DNA of 14,690 bases from Nitrosopumilus sp. BACL13 MAG-121220-bin23 (GTDB lineage Archaea; Thermoproteota; Nitrososphaeria; Nitrososphaerales; Nitrosopumilaceae). Below are positions 1 through 7,450 of this stretch, piece by piece; within the stretch, counting starts at the first letter, position 1, and each line of letters opens with the position of its first letter. A model generated the notes under the pieces. That model saw only the letters and a list, made by a program, of their open reading frames with translations, did no database searches and had not been told where the DNA came from. The position numbers were made by a program, and so were the translations under genes. The stretch spans positions 1-14,690 of the forward strand of contig LIAL01000023.1 in NCBI GenBank assembly GCA_001437625.1, written 5' to 3'.

Positions 1-10
1 TATAACAATT

Positions 11-29
11 ACATTTTTTTAAAAAATGT
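11..29. terminator. AT palindrome, possible bidirectional terminator
   Basis: A perfect inverted repeat with 9-bp arms (ACATTTTTT / AAAAAATGT) around one central base. It lies downstream of the minus-strand gene ending at 91 and gives a T-run on both strands. Archaeal termination commonly uses T-runs, so a termination role is plausible. The arms are almost pure A/T and could occur by chance. I see no coding sequence in bases 1-90. Confidence 0.3.
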
Positions 30-90
30 CTAGAACATCCGATTAACCTATGATCAATACATCCACACAAAACACATTTTTTTTTATCAG

Positions 91-489
91 TCATAGATTA
101 ACCATTAATTCCCTTACATCATCCATCATGTGCTTATTTTTTAGTGCTTCCAATATTTTTAATCTCATATTTTTAACACGCGACATATCATTAGAATATA
201 ATGAAGCCATAGTTTTAATCTCTTTTTCAAAAGAATAGTTTTCTAGATATTGAGAAAATTTTATTTTTAGAGTTTGAAAATCAGATCTGGGGATTTTATC
301 AGTATCTATTTTATTTGAAACAACTCTTATGAATCCATTAATTTTTAACATCTCTTTTTCAATTTTAGAAAGATCTCCAGGTTTATCTTCAATCTCATTA
401 AGAATTTGATAAGAATCAAGAATATGGTTTAAAATATTTTTTAAATGCTCGACATATGTAACCATGGCATCATTAAAAACAACAGGCAT
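91..489 (-). CDS. hypothetical helical protein
   Basis: A 132-residue protein that I do not recognise. The sequence is charged and rich in Leu, Ile, Lys and Glu, with no membrane segment, no signal peptide and no Cys pair, and it reads as almost wholly alpha-helical. The ATG at 487-489 is the natural start. It is followed on the opposite strand by the divergent threonine synthase, whose start is about 80 bases away. The open frame on the other strand at 50-238 overlaps it antisense and has a less protein-like composition, so I take the minus-strand frame as the gene. It is probably a soluble cytosolic protein restricted to related archaea; that is inference from its appearance and context only. 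Confidence 0.72.
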   Translation of the reverse strand: MPVVFNDAMVTYVEHLKNILNHILDSYQILNEIEDKPGDLSKIEKEMLKINGFIRVVSNKIDTDKIPRSDFQTLKIKFSQYLENYSFEKEIKTMASLYSNDMSRVKNMRLKILEALKNKHMMDDVRELMVNL

Positions 490-536
490 CTAAAGTTTAG
501 GAAATTAGCTTGAATTGTGTAAAAATTTACCATTTG

Positions 537-546
537 TTTTAAATTA
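537..546 (+). promoter_or_regulatory. TATA-like element of threonine synthase
   Basis: TTTTAAATTA is centred about 28 nt upstream of the ATG at 570. This is the spacing expected between an archaeal TATA box and a transcription start at or next to the start codon, so the mRNA is probably leaderless. Confidence 0.45.
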
Positions 547-569
547 TCATCAAATATCTACAATTACAA

Positions 570-1907
570 ATGCAAGGCGATGCGTACCTCAAATGTGTTA
601 ATCCAAAATGTGGACTAGAATACCCAATAATGAGTACTAATGTGCAATGTGAAAAGGGCCATGTTTTAGATGTAATGTACAAAAATAAACTATCACCAGA
701 TCTCAAAGAAACATTTTATGAGAGAATGAATTCCAAGGGAAATATTTTTAATGAAAGTGGTGTTTGGCGATTTCGAGATTTGCTAAATTTCTGTCAAATA
801 GATACAGAAGATGCTGATGAATGTTCAAAATATTTAGTTTCTTTAGATGGGGCAGAGGGTAGACAATCAAAACCATATCAAATGTCAAAGGCAGCAGAAT
901 TCATAGGTATTAACAAAGAGGGATTATGGTTGCAGCCAGAAGGATACAATCCAAGTGGTTCTTTCAAAGATAACGGCATGGTGACGGCTGTTACTCATGC
1001 TAAAATGGTTGGTGCTAAAAAAATTGTATGTGCATCAACTGGAAACACATCAGCATCAGCTGGAATGTTTGCAGCAAATGAAGGAATAAAATGTGATGTG
1101 TATATTCCTGCAGGACAAATTGCACCAGGAAAACTCAGTCAAGCATATCAATTTGGAGCTCAAATCATACAAGTTGAAGGAAATTTTGATGATGCACTAA
1201 AACAATCATTAGATGATGCAAAAAATTATAACGGCTATACAGTAAATTCTGTAAATCCATTTAGAATAGAAGGCCAAAAAACAATTCCATTTAGAGCATT
1301 AGAATATTTGAATTGGGAATCTCCAGATTGGATAGTATATCCAGGTGGCGCATTAGGTAATACATCAAGTTGCGGAAAAGCATTAATGGAATTATATCAA
1401 TGGGGATGGATTAAAAAAATTCCAAGAATCGCAGTAATTAATTCAGATGGCGCTAGCACATTATCTGATTTGTATAATGGAAAATTTGAAGATGAAGAAT
1501 TAAGATGGAATAAAGGAAATCCAAATACAGAATTAATTTCCAGATATTATGATCATTTAGATAAAGAAGGATTAAGACCTAAAACAAAAGCAACTGCAAT
1601 TCAAATTGGCAGACCGGCAAATATCATAAAAGGATTAAGAGCATTAGAATTTACTAATGGCGTTGTAACAACTGTATCAGATTCTGAGATGTTAGATGGA
1701 ATGTCAGTTGTAGGTCTAAATGGATTTGATTGTGAGATGGCATCAGGTGCGTCAGTTGCAGGAATTAAAAAATTGATTGGAGAAGGAATAATTAAGAAAG
1801 ACGATGTTGTCGTGGGAATTCTTACAGGAAGGCAAAAAGATGCAATGATTCCAGTAGATTATCACAGTAATCCCAAAAATACATTTGCAAATCCTCCAAA
1901 AAATTAG
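570..1907 (+). CDS. thrC: threonine synthase
   Basis: A PLP enzyme converting O-phosphohomoserine to threonine and phosphate in the cytosol, the last step of threonine biosynthesis. At 445 residues it has the length of the archaeal/plant-type enzyme. Residues 9-31 form a small zinc-ribbon-like N-terminus (Cys9, Cys14, Cys27, His31), as in many archaeal threonine synthases. The fold-type II PLP signature follows: NPSGSFKDNG with Lys133 as the likely Schiff-base lysine, then ASTGNTSAS, and a glycine-rich phosphate-cup segment GGALGNTSS. The start lies 28 nt after a TATA-like box and there is no Shine-Dalgarno sequence. It stands alone, with no other threonine or homoserine gene in the window. 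Related fold II enzymes such as cysteate synthase or threonine dehydratase are possible alternatives, but the zinc ribbon and overall length favour ThrC. Confidence 0.93.
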   Translation: MQGDAYLKCVNPKCGLEYPIMSTNVQCEKGHVLDVMYKNKLSPDLKETFYERMNSKGNIFNESGVWRFRDLLNFCQIDTEDADECSKYLVSLDGAEGRQSKPYQMSKAAEFIGINKEGLWLQPEGYNPSGSFKDNGMVTAVTHAKMVGAKKIVCASTGNTSASAGMFAANEGIKCDVYIPAGQIAPGKLSQAYQFGAQIIQVEGNFDDALKQSLDDAKNYNGYTVNSVNPFRIEGQKTIPFRALEYLNWESPDWIVYPGGALGNTSSCGKALMELYQWGWIKKIPRIAVINSDGASTLSDLYNGKFEDEELRWNKGNPNTELISRYYDHLDKEGLRPKTKATAIQIGRPANIIKGLRALEFTNGVVTTVSDSEMLDGMSVVGLNGFDCEMASGASVAGIKKLIGEGIIKKDDVVVGILTGRQKDAMIPVDYHSNPKNTFANPPKN

Positions 1908-1942
1908 GCGCAAATTAGTAAAATAATTCTAAAACAAGAATA

Positions 1943-1951
1943 GTTTAAATT
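1943..1951 (+). promoter_or_regulatory. possible TATA-like element upstream of the CBS-domain gene
   Basis: GTTTAAATT is the best TATA-like match in the 136-base gap 1908-2043. It would give a start near 1973 and a leader of about 70 nt. No equally good box is seen at leaderless distance from the ATG at 2044, so the promoter position is uncertain. Nothing else is evident in the gap. Confidence 0.25.
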
Positions 1952-2043
1952 CATCAACGAATAATTTAACATAACCAAAAGATGGTGCAAAAAAACTAAA
2001 TGAACAGTAGAAAAAGTCATACAAGAAAATTGAGTGCAAAATC

Positions 2044-3297
2044 ATGGTAGAATTATGGATTGAGATTACAACTTTAGCTATTCTTATCGGATTATCTGGA
2101 TTTTTTAGCGGATTAGAAGTTGCCCTAGTAGGAATAAGAAAATCAAAAGTCGTTCAATTATTTAATGAAGGTGAGAAAGGGTCCAAAGCACTGCACAAAT
2201 TAAAAATGAATCCAAGTTGGATGATGTCCAGTGTCAATCTTGGAAATAATTTAGTTAACGTAGGAGCATCAGCACTTGCAACAACTGTTGCAATGAGATT
2301 ATTTGGTAATGATGGATTAGGAATTGCAGTTGGAATTATGACATTTTTAATTTTGGTGTTTGGGGAAATAACTCCAAAAACATATTGTAATGCTAATTCT
2401 ACAAAAGTTGCATTAAGATTTGCTCCAATATTACTAGTATTCAGTTATGTATTTTATCCAGTTGTAAAATTCTTTGAAACCATCACTAATGGTGTTGTAA
2501 AAATAACTGGAAGTAGCCATATGCCACCACCAATTACAGAAGATGAGATCAGAGGAGTAATTGATCAAGGGTTAGAAGAAAATGCGTTGGAGAAAGAAGA
2601 GATGGAATTAGTTCATGGTGCTCTAAAATTTGATGACACTGTGATTCGTTCAGTAATGACTCCCAGAACAAAGATGTTTGTATTAAATTCAAAAATGTCA
2701 CTCTTTGAAGCGTTACCACAAATTAATCAAAGAGGTCATTCCAGAATTCCAATTTTTGGGAATACTAGTGATGACATTGTAGGGTTTATTCATGTTAGTG
2801 ATATTTTAAAAGAATTAGAGAAAGATAACAAAATGATAATCTTAGAACAGATTGCACGAAAAGCAGTATTTGTATCACAAGAAAAAATGATTAGTAGTAT
2901 GCTAAAAGAAATGAAAGGAAGAAAAACACACATGGCAATAGTTGTAGATGAACATGGAGGAGTGGAAGGTTTGGTTACACTTGAAGATTTACTTGAAGAA
3001 ATAGTGGGAGAAATTGAAGACGAAACAGATGTAACTAAACAAGTAAATTATGAAAAAATTGATCAAGATACGATAATTATAAACGGAGACATACAAATTG
3101 ACGTCGTAAATGATATTTTTAAAACAAACATTCCAGATGGTGACGATTATGCATCACTAAACGGACTATTACATGAAAAATTACAAGATATACCTCAAGA
3201 AGGGGATAAAATAGAAATCAACGAATTAAAAATCATAGTAGAAAAAGTTTCAAAGAACGTACCTAAAAAAATTAGAATTGAAAGAATTAAATCTTAA
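2044..3297 (+). CDS. DUF21/CBS-pair/CorC-HlyC membrane protein
   Basis: A 417-residue integral membrane protein of the CNNM/CorC family ('hemolysin-related'), whose characterised members export or regulate Mg2+ or other divalent cations. The N-terminal DUF21 part (about residues 1-155) has hydrophobic segments near 8-30, 65-85, 92-108 and 125-145 and the family motif GEITPKT at 107-113. An acidic linker follows, then two CBS domains (about 200-256 from VMTPRT, and 280-325 with the VVDEHGGVEGLVTLEDLLEEIVGEI region), which bind adenine nucleotides in relatives. The C-terminal CorC_HlyC domain is at about 335-412. All parts expected of the family are present and full length. The stop codon overlaps that of the convergent downstream gene by 4 bp. 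The actual substrate cannot be read from the sequence. Confidence 0.9.
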   Translation: MVELWIEITTLAILIGLSGFFSGLEVALVGIRKSKVVQLFNEGEKGSKALHKLKMNPSWMMSSVNLGNNLVNVGASALATTVAMRLFGNDGLGIAVGIMTFLILVFGEITPKTYCNANSTKVALRFAPILLVFSYVFYPVVKFFETITNGVVKITGSSHMPPPITEDEIRGVIDQGLEENALEKEEMELVHGALKFDDTVIRSVMTPRTKMFVLNSKMSLFEALPQINQRGHSRIPIFGNTSDDIVGFIHVSDILKELEKDNKMIILEQIARKAVFVSQEKMISSMLKEMKGRKTHMAIVVDEHGGVEGLVTLEDLLEEIVGEIEDETDVTKQVNYEKIDQDTIIINGDIQIDVVNDIFKTNIPDGDDYASLNGLLHEKLQDIPQEGDKIEINELKIIVEKVSKNVPKKIRIERIKS

Positions 3298-3689
3298 TCG
3301 TCTTTTTTAGGTGTCTTCTTCCAGACTTGTATTTGACCGCCATAAACTTCGTCATCATATACAAATGCTGAAATTTGTGCATAGAAGCCTTCACGACCAC
3401 TTTTGAATACTTTTGGAGGTAATGGAATCTCTACTTCCTTGCCATCAGGCATTTTGAGAGTTGCAATTGCAATTTTAGATTTTTTTGGTTCTTCTTCACT
3501 CATATTTGCTTGAATATTTTGCCCACTTTTATCTATTTTTGCTTCTTCATTTGTTGAATTCTTTTTTGGATAATAATCTTCAATTGGTTCGGAGGTTAAT
3601 TTATTAGAATTATGATCAATGTCGTTTATTTTATTTTGAGTGTCATTCATTAATTTCTTGAAATAATCTTTTGATTCTTTTTCACTCAT
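3294..3689 (-). CDS. hypothetical protein, disordered N-terminus plus small C-terminal domain
   Basis: I do not recognise this family. From the ATG at 3687-3689 it encodes 131 residues. The first ~75 are polar, rich in Lys, Glu, Asn and Ser and probably disordered. The last ~55 look like a compact beta-rich domain (KIAIATLKMPDGKEVEI, then GREGFYAQISAFVYDDEVYGGQIQVWKK). A GTG at 3708-3710 would add seven residues. I prefer the ATG because a TATA-like element (3711-3722) lies 27 nt upstream of it, whereas transcription from that box would not include the GTG. It is 30-50 bases downstream of GAPDH on the same strand, so it may also be read from the GAPDH transcript. There are no Cys residues and no membrane segment, so a soluble cytosolic protein is likely. 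Confidence 0.7.
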   Translation of the reverse strand: MSEKESKDYFKKLMNDTQNKINDIDHNSNKLTSEPIEDYYPKKNSTNEEAKIDKSGQNIQANMSEEEPKKSKIAIATLKMPDGKEVEIPLPPKVFKSGREGFYAQISAFVYDDEVYGGQIQVWKKTPKKDD

Positions 3690-3710
3690 GTTTTGAGAAT
3701 TACGTTTCAC

Positions 3711-3736
3711 TAATTAAATAATTGTAATTAAATAAT
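3711..3736. repeat. tandem 12-bp repeat with TATA-like core
   Basis: TAATTAAATAAT occurs at 3711-3722 and again at 3725-3736, a 14-bp period. On the minus strand each copy reads ATTATTTAATTA, a TATA-like sequence. The copy nearer the gene is centred 27 nt upstream of the ATG at 3689 and may serve as its promoter. The sequence is simple and could also be chance. Confidence 0.4.
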
Positions 3737-3740
3737 AATT

Positions 3741-4796
3741 TTATTCGCTTGACTTGGAAAAGTGTTCTTGTAATTTTTGTTTTTTCTCATTCATATTAAA
3801 AATTGATTCAGTATGAGAAAACGCATCATTATATGATTTTCCAAATAGCATTGCTTGCATCAACATGTGATTTTCAGGAATTACAATTCCAGTTTGATCG
3901 TCAGAATACATCATTTGAACAGTATCACCAATAGACACAGTCATGTTAGCATGGATGTGGATCATGTTAGTATCAGTAAAATTAAAACCCATATTTTGAG
4001 CAAAATCTCTAACGTCTTTAGTTCCCTTTGCAGTCCATAAAGTTGCAACGCCAAACTCATTTTCAAAAATACGGTGAATTTCAGAAGGCTTTGGTGCTAT
4101 TTCTTTAAATCTTATATCCATAATGTGTAAGTGCATTTGTCTAGTAGGAACCTTTAGTGCACGAACGTAAAGAGGAGCATCCTTTCCAAAATATAATTTA
4201 ACATCGTCACCGTGGTGAGGTTTTTCAGTCATCTCAATTGTATCTGAAACAGTTTTTTCAGTTTGTTCAATATCAGCCCAACGTCTAACTAACGTTACAT
4301 CAAATCGAATAATTTTATCGCCAAATGCATCTCGGAGTGGCTCTAAAATTCTGCCCATCCCAGTAACATTACAACTTCCCTGCATAACGTGAGATTTACC
4401 TAATGCTTGATCATAGTTTGCCCGTGAATTAAAAAGTAAATCAGAGACTGCTTTATCACCTGTAGTTGATTCACCACCTTGGTAAATTACAGAAATATTT
4501 TTTGATTCATAAATATTTTTTTTATTTTGATAACCGTGTCCACCAGGGGAGGCATCAATTACTAAATCACATTCATTTAATGCAGAATCAATAGTTCCAG
4601 AAATATTATAATTTTTAAAATTTTTTAAATTGTTTTCAGGAACATAAACATCCAGTCCTTTAGATATTGCCTCAGTGACTTTATCATCTGGAGAATACTT
4701 GCCAATTCCAATAATAGTAATTTCAGGATCGTCTTTTAGAAATGAAACTATTCTACTGCCTATGGAACCATATCCATTGACAAAGACTTTTTTCAT
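3741..4796 (-). CDS. gap: archaeal type II glyceraldehyde-3-phosphate dehydrogenase
   Basis: A cytosolic NAD(P)-dependent enzyme that interconverts glyceraldehyde 3-phosphate and 1,3-bisphosphoglycerate, in an autotrophic archaeon probably running mainly in the gluconeogenic direction. The 351-residue length is close to the archaeal family. The Rossmann motif VNGYGSIGSR is at residues 6-15. The catalytic cysteine is Cys142 in GSCNVTG, the archaeal form of the motif. RRW at 171-173 with the His-His-Gly segment at 194-196, and MHLH at 221-224 (His222/His224), match the positions of substrate-binding and general-base residues in archaeal enzymes. It has about 30 extra polar residues at the C-terminus after the final helix. 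The ATG is at 4794-4796. It is divergent from the DsbA-like gene and upstream of a small hypothetical on the same strand. Confidence 0.93.
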   Translation of the reverse strand: MKKVFVNGYGSIGSRIVSFLKDDPEITIIGIGKYSPDDKVTEAISKGLDVYVPENNLKNFKNYNISGTIDSALNECDLVIDASPGGHGYQNKKNIYESKNISVIYQGGESTTGDKAVSDLLFNSRANYDQALGKSHVMQGSCNVTGMGRILEPLRDAFGDKIIRFDVTLVRRWADIEQTEKTVSDTIEMTEKPHHGDDVKLYFGKDAPLYVRALKVPTRQMHLHIMDIRFKEIAPKPSEIHRIFENEFGVATLWTAKGTKDVRDFAQNMGFNFTDTNMIHIHANMTVSIGDTVQMMYSDDQTGIVIPENHMLMQAMLFGKSYNDAFSHTESIFNMNEKKQKLQEHFSKSSE

Positions 4797-4880
4797 AATA
4801 TGTCTAAGATTATCTTACTTATTTACTAATTTATTTTTAATAATAAAAAACGACAACTGCACCAAAGAATAGGACAAAAG

Positions 4881-4888
4881 ACTAAATG
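4881..4888 (+). promoter_or_regulatory. TATA-like element of the DsbA-family gene
   Basis: ACTAAATG is centred about 26 nt upstream of the ATG at 4911, at the spacing for a leaderless transcript. It is a weak match to the archaeal consensus. Confidence 0.35.
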
Positions 4889-4910
4889 TACTGAAAGAGA
4901 ATATTCAGTA
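4889..4910. promoter_or_regulatory. perfect inverted repeat between TATA element and start codon
   Basis: TACTGAA (4889-4895) and TTCAGTA (4904-4910) are perfect 7-bp inverted arms with an 8-nt spacer. The right arm ends on the base before the ATG of the DsbA-like gene and the left arm abuts the TATA-like element. A repressor bound here would cover the transcription start. The role is inference. Confidence 0.45.
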
Positions 4911-5615
4911 ATGTTACATGCACCATCACTTGCAATAGGTGCCATCATTGCATCAATTGCAATTACAGTAGTGATGTTTGGATTAAACGGTGTAACAGAT
5001 GAAATGCAATTGTCTATAGAACCTACACCAAAAATTCAGGACATAGGACCTTCAAAAATTACGATGGACACATTTGTGTCAAATGGTTCACCCATTTTAG
5101 GAGATCCTGACGCTCCAATAACCTTAGTAGAATTTGGTGATTATCAATGTCATTATTGCAATGTCTTTTTTGAAACTACTGAAAATGACATAATAAAAAA
5201 TTATGTTGAAACAGGAAAAGTAAAAATTATTTTTAAAGATTATAATATAATTGGAGAAGATTCAGTTAAAGCATCACAAGGAGCACATTGTGCAAATGAT
5301 CAAGGAATGTTCTGGGAATATCACGACATATTATATTCACACTGGACAGGGGAGAATAACGGATGGGCATCTTCAGAAAATTTAACAATTTTTGCACAAC
5401 AAATTGGTTTGAACATGGATACATGGTCAGAATGTATGGTTGATGGATCACATTCACAAATAATTCTTAAAAGTAACGATGATGCCAGAGCACTGGAATT
5501 AACTGGTACACCAGCATTTTTTGTAATTAATTCAGAAGGTCAAGTGTCAAAATTGTTTGGAGCACAGCCATTTGAAGCATTTAAAAAAACATTTGATAGT
5601 CAATTAAAAAAATAA
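4911..5615 (+). CDS. membrane-anchored DsbA-family thiol oxidoreductase
   Basis: A thioredoxin-fold disulfide oxidoreductase or isomerase acting outside the cytoplasmic membrane. Residues about 7-25 are a hydrophobic N-terminal segment that should act as a signal anchor. A linker leads to the catalytic domain at about 57-232. GDPDAPITLVEFGDYQC contains the active site C80-H-Y-C83, and LTGTP (Thr200, cis-Pro201) is the second active-site element. Between them is the helical insert typical of DsbA, with AHCANDQGMFWEYHDILY. Cys127 and Cys175 sit where related DsbA-like proteins (Thioredoxin_4 type) have a second cysteine pair. The length, 234 residues, is normal. Ammonia-oxidising archaea carry several such proteins, so the specific client is unknown. 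The gene has its own promoter region with a perfect inverted repeat ending at the ATG. Confidence 0.88.
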   Translation: MLHAPSLAIGAIIASIAITVVMFGLNGVTDEMQLSIEPTPKIQDIGPSKITMDTFVSNGSPILGDPDAPITLVEFGDYQCHYCNVFFETTENDIIKNYVETGKVKIIFKDYNIIGEDSVKASQGAHCANDQGMFWEYHDILYSHWTGENNGWASSENLTIFAQQIGLNMDTWSECMVDGSHSQIILKSNDDARALELTGTPAFFVINSEGQVSKLFGAQPFEAFKKTFDSQLKK

Positions 5616-5683
5616 CAATCAGTGGAGCAATAGGTAGCAAAAAAGGAAAAAATCCTTCCTAGTTAACTTAAATTTACAACAAA

Positions 5684-5693
5684 TACTTAATTA
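5684..5693 (+). promoter_or_regulatory. TATA-like element of HMG-CoA synthase
   Basis: TACTTAATTA lies about 27 nt upstream of the ATG at 5715. A second candidate, CTTAAATTT at 5667-5675, would give an 18-nt leader. The gap 5616-5714 also has a short AAGGA/TCCTT hairpin at 5643-5657, which may help end the preceding transcript. Confidence 0.4.
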
Positions 5694-5714
5694 CTGTTTT
5701 TTTTAACGAAGCTT

Positions 5715-7109
5715 ATGACCGCAGGTATAGACGATATTGCAATATACATTCCAAGATTATACATTGATGCAGCAGATTTTGCAGAAGCCAGAGGTCTTGA
5801 TCCAGTAAAATTACAAAAAGGTCTAGGAGTATCTCAAATGGCAATAGTTGACGCAAATCAAGATCCTGCATGTCTTGCAGCCAATGCATGCTTGCGAGTT
5901 ATGGAAAAAAATAATTTAGACCCGCAGGACATAGGAAGATTGTACATTTCAACAGAATCAGCATTTGATGAATCAAAAGCAATGAACTCGTACGTCATTG
6001 GAATGCTAGAGCAAGTTTACGGTCAAGGATCATTTGAGCACTGCGGTGGAGTAGAAACAAAATTTGCATGTGTAAGTGGATCATATGCACTATATGATAA
6101 TACCAATTGGATTAGGGCAGGAGAGGCAGAAGGAAAAAGCGCACTAGTAGTAGTGTCAGATATTGCAAAATATGACATGGGGTCAAGTGGTGAAATGACT
6201 CAGGGTGCAGGTGCAGTAGTAATGTTACTTAATGATAAACCAAGATTATTAGAATTTGATCCTAAAGTTACGTCAACATCAATCAAAGATGAATATGATT
6301 TTTACAGACCATTTGGAAAAGAAACTCCAATTGTACATGGCCAATATTCTAATTTACTTTACATGATTCAAGTTAGAAAAGCACTAGAATCTTACAAGAA
6401 AAAAGTAATTTCTTCAAACCTAATTCAAATGAAAGAGGGTGAAACAATTTTAGATCATATGGATTACATCAACATGCACTTGCCATACAGCAACATGGGC
6501 AAAAAAGCATTAGCATATCTAGTTAGACATGAGTGGCGTCAACTTCCAAGATGGAAAAACATCTTAGAACAAATTGGAATGAAAGAACCAGTACCAAAAG
6601 ATCCACGTGGAACTATTGAATCAGTGTTAGCTGATGAAGAGTTTATGGCAAAAGATCATGAATTTACAAAATTGTTTACAAAAACACAAGAGTATCAAGA
6701 TGTGTTTGAATCAAAACTTTCAAGTTCACTTATTGCATCTACAATGATTGGTAATCTGTATACGGCATCATTGTATCTAGGATTTAGAAGCAGTTTAGAA
6801 TTTGAATATCAAAAAGGTGTAGATTTAGACGGAAAAAGAATAGGGTTTGGATCTTATGGCAGTGGAAGTAGTGCAATGGTGTTCAGCGGAGTAGTACAAC
6901 CAGAATACGCAGAAATTGTAAAGAGTATGAATTTAGAATCTGAAATTGGTCAAAGAAGAAGACTGACATGGAGTGAATATGAGGAACTGCATGAAAACAA
7001 ATTAGCTCCAGAGCAATCCAAGGTCCATACCAAAAAAGAATTTGTTCTAGTGGATATAAAAACAGATGTAGAAAGTAGAGGCGAAAGAAGATATGCATTT
7101 ACAAGTTAA
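5715..7109 (+). CDS. hydroxymethylglutaryl-CoA synthase
   Basis: Condenses acetyl-CoA with acetoacetyl-CoA to HMG-CoA, the first committed step of the mevalonate pathway to isoprenoid membrane lipids; cytosolic. The thiolase-fold signatures are visible: Glu81 in STESAFDESKA as the general acid/base, Cys119 in ETKFACVSGSYA as the acyl-accepting cysteine, and His255 in NMHLPYSNMGKKA. These match the catalytic Glu-Cys-His triad of the family. GSYGSGSSAMVFSG near residue 376 is the conserved C-terminal glycine-rich loop. At 464 residues it is longer than the ~350-residue archaeal enzyme of Methanogens and Crenarchaeota and closer in length to bacterial/eukaryotic HMGCS. The 3-hydroxypropionate/4-hydroxybutyrate cycle of these archaea yields both substrates, but no cycle gene is in the window. 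The stop converges on the small minus-strand gene within 10 bp. Confidence 0.93.
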   Translation: MTAGIDDIAIYIPRLYIDAADFAEARGLDPVKLQKGLGVSQMAIVDANQDPACLAANACLRVMEKNNLDPQDIGRLYISTESAFDESKAMNSYVIGMLEQVYGQGSFEHCGGVETKFACVSGSYALYDNTNWIRAGEAEGKSALVVVSDIAKYDMGSSGEMTQGAGAVVMLLNDKPRLLEFDPKVTSTSIKDEYDFYRPFGKETPIVHGQYSNLLYMIQVRKALESYKKKVISSNLIQMKEGETILDHMDYINMHLPYSNMGKKALAYLVRHEWRQLPRWKNILEQIGMKEPVPKDPRGTIESVLADEEFMAKDHEFTKLFTKTQEYQDVFESKLSSSLIASTMIGNLYTASLYLGFRSSLEFEYQKGVDLDGKRIGFGSYGSGSSAMVFSGVVQPEYAEIVKSMNLESEIGQRRRLTWSEYEELHENKLAPEQSKVHTKKEFVLVDIKTDVESRGERRYAFTS

Positions 7110-7122
7110 TTTTAAAAATTAA
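7106..7122. terminator. AT palindrome spanning two convergent stop codons
   Basis: TTAATTTT and AAAATTAA form perfect 8-bp arms around one base. The palindrome includes the TAA of HMG-CoA synthase (7107-7109) and the TAA of the minus-strand gene (7119-7121), with T-runs on both strands. It is a plausible bidirectional terminator, but it is pure A/T. Confidence 0.35.
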
Positions 7123-7361
7123 TTGTTTTCGTCCATTTGTTTGCGAAGTTTCTTTTCATTGCCAATCCAAATGTCAACCATTTGGGAATGATATAAGATA
7201 TCTTTAGCAATTTTTGTATCGTCGTGATCTAACTGCTTCATTTTTTGTTCCAATTCAGTTTTACTGGATCCATGAAATTGGATTTTAAATAAAATCTCAT
7301 CTAATTTTTGTTCTTGGTATTTCTTAATCTTATTTTTAACCCTATTTTTAAAATAATCCAT
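7119..7361 (-). CDS. small hypothetical helical protein
   Basis: An 80-residue protein I do not recognise. It is basic at the N-terminus, highly charged, and probably two or three alpha-helices, with a possible coiled coil around residues 14-48 (repeating Leu/Ile with Lys, Glu and Gln). There is no Cys, no membrane segment and no signal peptide. The ATG at 7359-7361 has a TATA-like CTTTTTTATG on the minus strand (7386-7395) about 28 nt upstream, supporting a real leaderless gene. It is convergent with HMG-CoA synthase and divergent from the next gene. It is probably a lineage-specific cytosolic protein. Confidence 0.62.
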   Translation of the reverse strand: MDYFKNRVKNKIKKYQEQKLDEILFKIQFHGSSKTELEQKMKQLDHDDTKIAKDILYHSQMVDIWIGNEKKLRKQMDENN

Positions 7362-7450
7362 TACAAAATAGAATGTAATGAATCCACATAAAAAAGATCA
7401 AAGACGATACTAACTAGATTATTATGGATTGATGTACAAGAAAATATACA

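Noticed and set aside
50..238. Plus-strand open frame of 62 codons
   Set aside because: Antisense to the 132-residue minus-strand gene at 91-489, with low-complexity composition and no promoter-like signal.
1908..2043. Possible tRNA or small RNA in the 136-base gap
   Set aside because: No cloverleaf, no T-arm GGTTCRA-like sequence and AT content too high for a tRNA.
3855..4040. Plus-strand frame inside GAPDH
   Set aside because: Lies wholly antisense to a well-supported gap gene; composition rich in His and Ser, as for a shadow frame.
4675..4872. Plus-strand frame across the start of GAPDH
   Set aside because: Mostly antisense to GAPDH codons, with no family features.
5643..5657. AAGGA-AAAAA-TCCTT hairpin as a regulatory RNA
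   Set aside because: Only 5-bp arms and no T-run or other structure; at most a weak part of transcript ending.
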